Assembly (NCBI GenBank): GCA_029298735.1
Contig: JANSLP010000036.1
Span: 1-64,000, forward strand
Reading direction: 5' to 3'
DNA: 64,000 nt
Origin: Ophiostoma sp. CBS 140.51
Taxonomy: Eukaryota > Ascomycota > Sordariomycetes > Ophiostomatales > Ophiostomataceae
Below, piece by piece: positions 23,693-32,939 of the stretch. The translations under genes were made by a program, and so were the position numbers. Every line of letters begins with the position of its first letter. Position 1 is the first letter of the stretch. The notes beneath the pieces were generated by a model. That model had not been told where the DNA came from. It was given only the letters and a program-made list of their open reading frames with translations, and ran no database searches.

Positions 23693-24350
23693 AGCCCGGC
23701 AGAGCCTTTATTTATTCGTGTTTACTTTTTTTTCTTCTAAATATCAGTTATCTACATTCAACACTCGTTACTTCTTTACTTATTATCCAACTTCATCGTC
23801 AGGGTCACGGCCACGGCAGACATCATGGCCACCACATGAGAGTAAAGCATTGGTGGGGGTGCGTTACACAACATCCCAAGGCAAACGCAAGTCGTTTACG
23901 ACGTACATTTGACTGTGGCTGAATTATTGACTTGCAACTCGCCTGTTTGTCACATTGGGCTGTGCCGTTTGCTTTTACCTCACTTTTTGAGGCACTTTCA
24001 CATTACATTTCCATCACCATACGCTCACTCTTATTTACAACTCCACGTCAGTGACTGGTCAAGTTAAGGTGCACAATGCCATTCTGTGACAAGGTCAATA
24101 GCCAATAGCTTTTCATGAAATAACCATTTTCTCAACTCATTTACACTGTGCCACTCTGCGATCTTGCAGCTTCGTTTGCATCCAACATCGTTGTACCCTG
24201 ACTACATAACTTCTCATACTCCCTTTGCACATATTTTTATCTTTTGTCGGACCACTCTCTCCACTTTCGTGTTTTTATACTGCTCGATTCAACACAAAAA
24301 TAAACGCACTACACAACTTTTCGGCCCCTGCTCCTTCACCAAACGTTGTC
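23693..24350. other. Intergenic region before small Cys-rich gene
   Basis: 658 bp with no motif-bearing frame. The second half, from about 24160, is pyrimidine- and A-rich and is probably the leader of the small gene at 24351. Confidence 0.5.
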
Positions 24351-24729
24351 ATGGCAAAGACAAACAGGCCCGAGACGCCCCCACACGTCAACAAGATTGA
24401 GAAGCCGCCCAAGGACTCGCCGTCCAGAAAGGTGCCCCGCGGACGAGCATCGCGACATCATTGGTATATTAAGCTTGTCCCCGGAAGACATAGAAAGTAA
24501 CGTGACTTACATTCCGCTCCCTTTCTACAGCCCCGTTTGCCTAAAGGTTGCGTCTCCTCGCTGCACGGCGAAAGGCCACTATGTTGTCTGCGATGTCCAC
24601 GGCAACCATCACAACCAAAGAGAGGGGTGCATCAAGTGCCGGTGGGAAGCCAAAAGGTCGGAAAGAGAGGAAAGGGATGGAAGTTCTGAGAAGAGCGATA
24701 CGGCGGAGAAGGAAGGAAAAATCAGATGA
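24351..24729 (+). CDS. Small Cys/His-rich protein, 2 exons, 103 aa, unknown function
   Basis: Not recognised as a named family. Exons 24351-24463 and 24531-24729; the 67-nt intron has a GTATAT donor and a CTTTCTACAG acceptor. Splicing joins TG to C and creates a cysteine codon exactly at the junction, giving CPVC (C38, C41). Further cysteines and histidines follow: C49, C58, H61, H64, H65, C71, C74. Spacings C-x2-C, C-x2-H and C-x2-C suggest two zinc sites. The N-terminus is basic and proline-rich, and the C-terminal 30 residues are highly charged and probably helical. No signal peptide. It lies between the hydrolase and SDR2 genes of the metabolic island. A role in regulation or RNA/DNA binding is possible but unproven. 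The agreement of frame and motif across the intron is the main evidence that it is real. Confidence 0.65.
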
Positions 24730-25376
24730 AAGACTTCAGCACAGGCAAGGCGGAGAATGAAGATCCAAAGGATCTAATTTGTATTCGGATGAAAGAGACG
24801 TAGATTCAGACAAGATATACACGAGACTGTCCACAAATAAAAGAAAACGAAACTACATTACAATTAAATAAAAAATTAAAGAAGAAGGGAAAGAAAGACA
24901 CGACCATCAGGGGTAAAGTAAATAAAACGGTCGAGACTCATGGTATACTCCGTACTACGTACCACAATGTAATATCGTTTACATAATCTTGTCCAGTCCT
25001 GTCTGAGTCTACGTGCAAAATGCTGTGATTAGGACTATTTAGTACCTTGCATCTTTTTTCATGGCTACCAGCATATCACCGCCTTTGCTTACACAACAGC
25101 TTATCAATGGACACTGAAGCAAAGTTTATCAAGTAGCTGCAATGCATAGTTTACATCTCGTTGTATCTCTTCTACAGCGACAGTGGCGAATCCCATCCAT
25201 ACACATACGTCTTCGATTAATACGACAGCAAGCGGCCCAACGAGACAGATTTTGGGAGATCAAAGCCTTGGGTGGTGGGTGTAGACAAGGACAGAACAAA
25301 TAAACACCAAGTCAAACAAATTCTTCATCAATTCTCCATGATATTCGTGGAACTCATGAAACTTCCGGCGCAACGC
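24730..25376. other. Convergent intergenic region
   Basis: 647 bp between the ends of the small Cys-rich gene and SDR2. A-rich after 24780, with several AATAAA-like words. A copy of the CGGAGTA motif with flanking palindromic bases lies at 24944-24963. No coding frame was recognised. Confidence 0.5.
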
Positions 25377-26214
25377 CTAGTACGAGTTGCTGCTCGCAGC
25401 ACCCATGGTGATGGCCTGCACCTCGTCACAGTACGAGTGCTGCTCTCTAAAGTAAACATTACCCTGGCTGACCTCGACTGCCTGGCCCACAATCGTCTCA
25501 TCGTCCAAGATCCGCTGGACCGCCGCCGCAATGTTCTCAACGGTCGTAAACTGCTCCGGCGGGAATCCCTTCCACGTATCCTCGTCGCACAGGTTGGTCC
25601 GTACCACACCAGGCAGCGTGCAGTTGACCCGGATCTTCTCCTTGGCTAGCGCAGGGCCCATGGCACGCATCAGCCCGACGACGCCAAACTTGGCTGCCGT
25701 GTAGATGGGCAGCGCGGGCGAGGCGTAGATGCCAGCCGCCGAGCTGGTCATCACAATCACGCCGCCGGGTGTCGGGTTCTGCCGCATGTAGTGCATGGCC
25801 AGGTACGATGTGACCTCGACTCCCAGCAAGCAAACGTCCTGGCACACAAGAGGAAGTGGTGGCGGCGGCAGCGTGTCGTGCTTTTGGTAGAAATTGTAGG
25901 TATCAACAATACCCGCGTTGGCATACACAAAGTCGATGCGGCCGTACGTCTCGCGCGTCTTTTGGAAAGCGGCGGCCATGTCGTCGTGCTTGGCGACGTT
26001 GGCTTTGGTAAAGATGCCACCGAGTTCGGCAGCGGTAGAGATGCCGACGGTTTCGTTGAGGTCGACGACGGAAATCTTCCAGCCCTGCTTGGCCAGATGC
26101 CGGGACACGGCTAAGCCCATACCAGAGCCTAGACGAGGTCAGAAGGAGAAGGTCTTGAGACAATGGGGAAAGAGACTTACACCCGCCGGTGACGAGAGCA
26201 ACCTTGTCAGTCAT
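25377..26214 (-). CDS. Short-chain dehydrogenase/reductase (SDR2), 2 exons, 261 aa
   Basis: Classical SDR oxidoreductase, substrate unknown. Exon 1 is 26181-26214 and exon 2 is 25377-26128, joined by a 52-nt intron with donor GTAAGT and acceptor CTAG; the splice falls inside the glycine motif and restores TGGCSGMG (residues 9-16). NAG is at 82-84, the catalytic serine at 140-141, and the YxxxK pair at Y154 and K158. D34 at the end of the second strand (SVVDLN) points to NAD(H), unlike SDR1. A proline-rich loop around residues 98-104 replaces the usual loop after the NAG strand. The gene is divergent from the BVMO gene and shares its promoter region. Confidence is high for family, good for the exon structure. 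Confidence 0.9.
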
Positions 26215-27464
26215 GGTAATAGTAGGAGGAGATGGGAATGAAATTCGGTGGTGTCGGTGGCGTCGGCGCTGCTGTTTATCCAAAACGGCTGGGGAGATGA
26301 AGCTCAAAGGCAGTTGACGATGGAGATGACATACGAAGCGAACAGTGATGGGCACAAAAATATAGTATCAACACATACGCATCATGCTTTATAAGGTAAC
26401 TCCGCTTGAGAGATCCTCCTCGACAGCTTCCCCATATTACCCCCTCCCAAGGACTTCATGCTGTGCATGAACTGTGCTTTCCCCTCTCATTCCCACCTTT
26501 TGTCACCAAATATATTTGCAACAAAACGAAAGAAAGACACTAGCGTCACGCTGGCCATAGGAGGCCAGCAATGCCTTTCCCCCAAACATTGACTGTCCAC
26601 GTCTCGTGGCTATCAATACGCGCCTGTCTGTCTTTCTGTTTTACCTCTATTCACTGTAGGTCTCGGAATGAGAGTTTCCTAGGGCGATGAACATCTTGCT
26701 GCCCACTTGTTAGAGCCTGATTTCCCCAGACTTTTAGCTGTGGGGAAGCTTTTCCGAGCCGTACCAACGACGGGTCCTTGGGCGTGTCTGGTTTGACGCT
26801 AGCCTGCCCTATTTACTTTCCTAAATGCGGAGGCTGAGGGCGATCTGTGGAAGACAACAAGGTCATCTAGGAAGTGAGGGGGACAGCTAAGCTATCGGAT
26901 CAAGCTTGAGATTTGACTCTGTTGCCCTTCATTGTCTGCGCTCATCTCGCTGGCGGCCTCATATTCTCTTCTTCGAAAGGCTATCGTCAGACGAGACACC
27001 GAACAGTGTCCGATGTCCGATGGCCGAAGACACCGAATTTGACGGAGATGCAGCTTGTTTTCATCTTAGCCGTGGTGTGCGATACCCGGCGACATTTTAT
27101 AGACCAGACTGGTATCGTATATCCCTCTTAAGGTGTGGAAAACATCTTCCCTTTCGTCTCTCTTCCACACGTGCAGCTCAAACCGGCGATCGTCGTCCGA
27201 AAGCATAATCATGGGTCGACCAGAAGCTCTACTTCACTCGAGAGAGTCACTGATTATCTCTTGTCCCCTTGTCTACTTGCCTTTTTCCTTCCCGTAGACT
27301 ATCTTGTTGTCTCTCTGACCACTCACCGGCTGTTGGCACTCCTAACGACTTTCTTTCCTAAACGGGGCATTATACACCTTGTATATAACTATAGTCAACG
27401 CTCCCAAGTGAATTCCATTCTACAGACATCTTCACACCCATAACACCCGATCTCCCCACCCAAC
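26215..27464. promoter_or_regulatory. Divergent promoter between SDR2 and BVMO
   Basis: 1.25 kb between two start codons facing away from each other. It contains TTCCCC at 26722-26727 and GGGGAA at 26742-26747, an inverted pair, and a short direct repeat TCCGATG at about 27009-27023. No coding frame with motifs was seen. The last 200 bp is pyrimidine-rich, as in a plus-strand leader. Confidence 0.65.
26722..26747. promoter_or_regulatory. Inverted TTCCCC/GGGGAA pair, possible CreA sites
   Basis: TTCCCC and GGGGAA are separated by 14 bases. CTGGGG on the minus strand and GTGGGG on the plus strand both match the SYGGRG CreA consensus. The same half-sites form the palindrome in the other divergent promoter of this island at 22022-22035. 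Function is inferred. Confidence 0.35.
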
Positions 27465-29198
27465 ATGCCTTCCCAAGCCAACGACTACCTCTTTGAGCTG
27501 CCCGACAAGGCCATCGACGACACCCGGCTGGTGCGCGTCATCTGTGCTGGTGCCGGCTTCAGTGGTGTCTGTGCAGCTATCCGTCTTCCGCAGCGCATCC
27601 CCAACTTGGAGCTCGTCGTCTACGAGAAGAACGCTGACGTCGGTGGCACATGGTTCGAGAACCGCTACCCAGGCGTGGCCTGCGACATCCCTAGTGCTGC
27701 CTACCAGTTTACTTTCGCCAGCTGGTCACAGTGGACCGAACTGTACTCGGCCGGCCACGAGATTCAGAGCTACCTTCAGTATGTGGCCAAGAAGTACGGT
27801 GCGTACCGGTTTATCAAGACACAGCACCAAGTTTCGGGGGCGACATGGGACGAGGAGGCAGGCAAGTGGACAGTTCTGGTGAAGGACCTGGCCACAGGGA
27901 AGACCATCACCGACACATGCGACTTCTTCTTGTCTGCGACGGGCATTCTGAACGACTGGCACTGGCCCGAGATCCCTGGCCTCAAAGACTTCAAGGGCCC
28001 CGTGGTGCACTCGGCCGACTGGGATGACTCGTTGGACTTAGCCGGAAAGCGCATTGCCCTCATCGGCGGCGGCTCATCGGGCATCCAAATTCTGCCAACC
28101 TTGCAACCGACTGCTGCACACATCGACCACTACAACCGATCACAAATGTGGATTGCTTTGGGCGGATTCGCCGGTGAGGAAGCCTTCAAGCGAAACCCGA
28201 CGGGAGGTAACTCCAAATACTCAGCGGAAGAGCTCGCTGCGTTCCAAAAAGACCCGGATGCTTACTTCAAGTACCGCGCCTACGTTGAGGCTATGCTCAA
28301 TGTTGTCCACCGTGTCACCTGGTCCGACTCGGATCTGTGCAAAATGTCTGAGAAACTGTTCCGGGACTCGATGCAGGAGAAGCTGGCCAGCAAGCCCGAG
28401 GTATTTGCCTCCATGAACCCTTCCTACCCTCCCGTCTGCCGTCGCATCACACCTGGCCCCGGCTACTTGGAGGCCATCTGCGCGCCCAATGTCGACTTCA
28501 TCTCGGATCCCATTGCTCGTGTCACACCCACCGGTCTCGAGACCAAGGACGGCAAGCTGCGCGAGGTCGACGTCGTCATCACCGCCACGGGCTTCGACAC
28601 GTCGTACCTGCCGCGTTATCCTGTCGTTGGCCGCAATGGCGTTTCTCTTGAGCAAGTTTGGGCCGAGCCCCACTATCCGGAAGCCTATGTCAGCGTCTGG
28701 GCCGAGAGCATGCCTAACTACATGATGTTCCTGGGTCCCAACGGTGCCCCGCCCTCTGGCTCGACCATCCTGGCCATTGAGTCGCAGGCCGACTACATTA
28801 GCCAGTGTATTCTCAAATGTGCCCGTGAGGGCTACCGCACTATGGCCGTCAAGCACGACGCGCTCAAGGCCTTCAGCGGGTACATTGACTCGTACATGCC
28901 GCGCACCGTCTACACCAAGCCGTGCAAGTCGTGGTTTAAGCGTGGCAAGTCCGAGGGCCGCGTGGTCGCGCTGTTCCCCGGGTCCGCCAACGGCTACCGC
29001 AAGATGCTGCAGAACCCGCGCTGGGAGGACTTTGTGTTTACGTCAACGGAGGACACCAAAGTCAATCCGTTTGGCTGGATGGGCGTGACCATGACGCGCG
29101 GCGAGATGGACGAAACGGACCCAACGCCGTACTTGAGAGATATTGACTTTCCGCCGGTTATTGTCGAGGACGAAAAGGAAGTCGTTGCGGCGGCGTAA
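27465..29198 (+). CDS. Baeyer-Villiger-type flavin monooxygenase, 577 aa
   Basis: FAD- and NADPH-dependent class B monooxygenase that inserts oxygen next to a ketone carbonyl to give an ester or lactone; substrate unknown. The FAD Rossmann motif GAGFSG is at residues 29-34. The BVMO fingerprint FxGxxxHxxxW is perfect at residues 176-186 (F176, G178, H182, W186), followed by the NADPH motif GGGSSG at 201-206. GGTWFENRYPG at 60-70 is also typical of the group. ATG 27465 is the first in frame. No introns and no signal peptide, so probably cytosolic. Length fits the family (about 500-650 aa). Its neighbours, two SDRs, an esterase and a transporter, complete a ketone-degrading or modifying route. 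Regiochemistry and substrate cannot be read from the sequence. Confidence 0.92.
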   Translation: MPSQANDYLFELPDKAIDDTRLVRVICAGAGFSGVCAAIRLPQRIPNLELVVYEKNADVGGTWFENRYPGVACDIPSAAYQFTFASWSQWTELYSAGHEIQSYLQYVAKKYGAYRFIKTQHQVSGATWDEEAGKWTVLVKDLATGKTITDTCDFFLSATGILNDWHWPEIPGLKDFKGPVVHSADWDDSLDLAGKRIALIGGGSSGIQILPTLQPTAAHIDHYNRSQMWIALGGFAGEEAFKRNPTGGNSKYSAEELAAFQKDPDAYFKYRAYVEAMLNVVHRVTWSDSDLCKMSEKLFRDSMQEKLASKPEVFASMNPSYPPVCRRITPGPGYLEAICAPNVDFISDPIARVTPTGLETKDGKLREVDVVITATGFDTSYLPRYPVVGRNGVSLEQVWAEPHYPEAYVSVWAESMPNYMMFLGPNGAPPSGSTILAIESQADYISQCILKCAREGYRTMAVKHDALKAFSGYIDSYMPRTVYTKPCKSWFKRGKSEGRVVALFPGSANGYRKMLQNPRWEDFVFTSTEDTKVNPFGWMGVTMTRGEMDETDPTPYLRDIDFPPVIVEDEKEVVAAA

Positions 29199-32091
29199 AT
29201 TTGAAGTTCGTGTATCAGCGTCGTTTTTGTATATGATAGAGATTAAATGAATTTTGAATTTTGGACACGAGAGAAAAGTGACGAGATCCAAACTGATAAG
29301 ATAACAAGAAAGTCAAAGTCTGAAAAGACTCAAAAGAGATGGTGGAATGCCTGAGCCGATGGGATCGGTACCCCCGCGGTCGGAACTCTAGAGAAGGGAT
29401 CAACTCGGCACTTCCGAGTTACACCCCGAGATTACCATAAACAGAAATGGCAGGGTGAGACTGACCCGACCACATCGCATACTGTCGGCTAGCATAGGTA
29501 TTTTTGTTCATGTTTTTTGGACCTGTTTTGCCCAACAATTTACTACTGACGGACGAAGAGTCGGACGAAGCCGACAGGGCCGATCAACATAGACAAAGAC
29601 AAGTCTGTTCATCTTTGTGGTATGCAAGGCGCCTCGCGTTAATTCGCGTCTACGACGTCAGCCTCCTTATTTGGCTCACCGCAACCACGTTTGTTGTTCA
29701 CCTTGCATCGACACCTCGCTTGTATTTTGCAGTCCTCGCAAGAAACGTCGTTTTACGACGTAATTTCGTTTGAGTTGTCTAGACATACAGGGAAGCATTC
29801 CGAAAGAGGCGGCTTTTCCGTTCCGTCGACGGAAAAGCACCTCGATCTAGAAAGTGCCAATTTCAGCCAAAAAGAGGAGTATGGACACAACGGTCAAAAG
29901 AACGGCCGTCAATCGTCCGTGCTTCCCTCTCCCTTGAAATGTTCGTACTTCTCATCTTTATTCACTCTTCCGAGGTTGCTATCGTCGGGTCTTGCCGCGT
30001 TCTTGCCGTTGATTCCCAAATACAGACGTCCCTCTACCGGTCCCGGTCCGGCACGCTAAACCCTAAATAGCCCTCTGAGACCCATATCTGACCGGCGTCC
30101 CGGCTATGTTAAACATCACTGAGCCGAGAATTATCGGGGTGCAAGTGTTCGTTACGGTTTTGTCTCGCCAACACAGGAGCAGTGGACACGAATCGTGTCT
30201 TCCAGGAATGTGTTCGCCCTCTCCAGGTCAAGAAAAGGAGCAAAAACGACCAAGATAGACCAAAGAGAGAGGGAAAGCGCTAGGATGTTACCCGACCCGG
30301 CGCCGATTCTCATCAAAAATAACAACGACGATTGTTCCGGAGGCTGAACAATTGGCGAGGCCAGGCCAGGCTCAGCTTGTAAGTGGACGCTAATCTCGTT
30401 GTGTTTGGGGGCCAGTGGGCCATCGACAGCGCTATTCCCCAGGGAGAGCGCCCCACTGTATGCAAACTGCAGCCGTGTACCCCTGCCGAAGCTCCAGGGC
30501 GATAGTGTGGTGCGACGATTGGTGAAAACGATGCAAGACAAAAGATTCCATTGACGGGAGGAAATGGTGTGAAATGTGTTCGTAAAAGCAACGTAAATTC
30601 AAAGGTAAAAATGTTGGGGAAATTATGCACCAATGCAGAAAGAACGATGGCTGTGACGCCCTTCGACTCCTCGTACGTGTACCTGCCATGTTTTGAACCG
30701 GCTTTGGTTTGCTCCTTCCCCGAAAACAACCGGGCTTCAATGTGCGTTGTGGGGCCGTCACTTACAAGACTGCAACTCAAGGAAGGAGCTGACGAGACGA
30801 TACAGTAAAGAACAAAAAGCACGGCAAAGAGAGTCGGATACATGTCGACGTCCAGGAGGCAGCCAGAACTCTCCATAAATCACCAGGTCCTGGAATACGT
30901 CACTGCTAGTGAGGCCCAGACCCGAAACCCCAGCTGGTCCCCAGCTTCCCAGCAATTCCCAGGCCGATACATACTACAGGCCCTGTCTCCACTCTGATAG
31001 AGCTATCTGCCAAGGAGCAAATCGGCTTCAAGTTCGCCGGGTCGGGATTGTTGAGGCAGAGGTTGACGACGACAGGAAGTGAAAGAAGTCAACAAAGGCG
31101 AACAATTCAAAGTGAAAGAAGCGGAAAAGATGAGAATGTCGCAAACAGTGATGAATGAATGAATCGTGGAAACGGAATCGCAGGCTCCTTCCTCAAATGT
31201 TGCCGAGTAGTATTGCTCAAGCGCACTTGCCGAGTGGGCCCTTCCCACAACGCAGGATTGCTCTCGTCAAGAGAAGGCAAGAAAGCAATTAAGAAGGAGC
31301 AATCCAAACAGCTGCAAGGCAAAGCAACCGTCTTACAAAAAGCAACATTATTACATCGACTCTCCCTGCTATCGTCCACATGGCCTGTTGTATTACTGGC
31401 TGCGTTGCGGAATAATACCCCGCACTTCATAGGCCGTGCCCTTTGCGTTCCCAGAAAAAGATCCAAGGTACCCACAGTTGGCTTCGACCATCGACGCGCC
31501 TTGCAGCTCTTCAACGCGATGCAGGCACGGGGGCAACTGACAGATCTCATTCAACATCATCGAGGCGATATCTGTCAATCTGCTCTTATTAAGGAACAAG
31601 AATCAAGAACATGTTCATAGGGCTGCATCGGATAGAAGGGGATCAGGGGAAATGGAAAACAAAAAGGAACCAGGGTCAAAGGAGGCGTTCAACAATCCTG
31701 GTGTTGGTGAATAAGTCAACGAAAGGTACTCATGTGATGGTTGCCAGGTATCTTGGGCACAAGCAACGCCGAGCAAAATGCGAGAGCATCGACAACCAAG
31801 CAACATCAGAGAGAACATATGCCGACAGCCTATTTTCATCCTCGAACAAGGATGGATGGCCGTCGTGGTCGTGGTCGAATACTTGATGGAGGGTAGAGAG
31901 GGCGAATGAGCACCTGCAGAAAGAGGGGAAAGCCAAACACAGGGTGTGGCAGACGTCCAACGGGCAAATCCAAGACTTGAGAAAATGAAAGACGACAAAC
32001 CAAAGAAACCAAAGAATGTTCACAAAACGGTTCGAGATGGATGGCTCGAAATGGATGGTCGCTAGGCCGGCGTTGGTGGCAGCAGAAGAGG

Positions 32092-32110
32092 AGGGAGGGA
32101 GGGAGGGAGG
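32092..32110. repeat. GGGA tetranucleotide repeat
   Basis: About five tandem GGGA copies in the purine-rich part of the gene-free region. Confidence 0.9.
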
Positions 32111-32907
32111 TGCAATGGTCAGATACATGGGAGTGACAAAGAACATCGACAAGGAAAGAGCCAACGACCCAGAATAGGGAAAGAGCAAAAACAGAAGAGG
32201 GGAAGACACGTTCGGTGATGTCAATCACGCACCAAAATATCACTACGAGGCAACCACATATACTTTCTCAAGACATCGCATCACGACGAGCGCAATGCGA
32301 ATATCGCCCAAGGGGAGCATGGACTATCAATGGCTCAGCTCGCTCCCATTCTGACGGCCACCGGGAACTTCGCGCATCTTCCCATCGACGCTCGTCCGGG
32401 CAGGGCGGCGCCTCATCGCGCCGGCCATTTTGTACCATCGAGAAGCCAAAACAGGACATCCGTGAGATGCGTGGCGTACTTGTCGTGTCCCTCGCTCACG
32501 CCCACTGGCCATGACGCAGAGCAAGTTGCGACAATGTATCTCTCCAAGTCACCTCCCAAGTCACTTTTCAAGTCGCTTCCCCTCCCTCTTCCGTCCTCGT
32601 GTGTCTTATGTTTCCCCTCTCCGCCTCACTTTGCCTCTTTTCTTTCGTCCATCGCTCCTTCTGCAGTCCTTTTCATCGATGCCGACCGCGCCTGCCCGTA
32701 GTTAATTCTGTAGTTCCCGATCAGTCCCTGTGCCTTTCTCCCTGTTTTCCCAGACTTCCCCTTCGTTCTTTCCCTTTGTGCAAATATTATCGCCATCGCT
32801 CTTACCATCAAAGTGTTGTTCTCGTGCCTGCCTGTTCCATCCATCCTTCTTTTTATTCAGGCCCCTTCCTCGCCATCCTGTTTTCCCCTGGCCGTCCATC
32901 CATCCTC

Positions 32908-32939
32908 CCTCTTTTCCTCTTTTCCTCTTTTCCTCTTCT
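32908..32939. repeat. CCTCTTTT octanucleotide repeat
   Basis: Three perfect copies and one imperfect copy of CCTCTTTT within the pyrimidine-rich segment. Confidence 0.9.
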
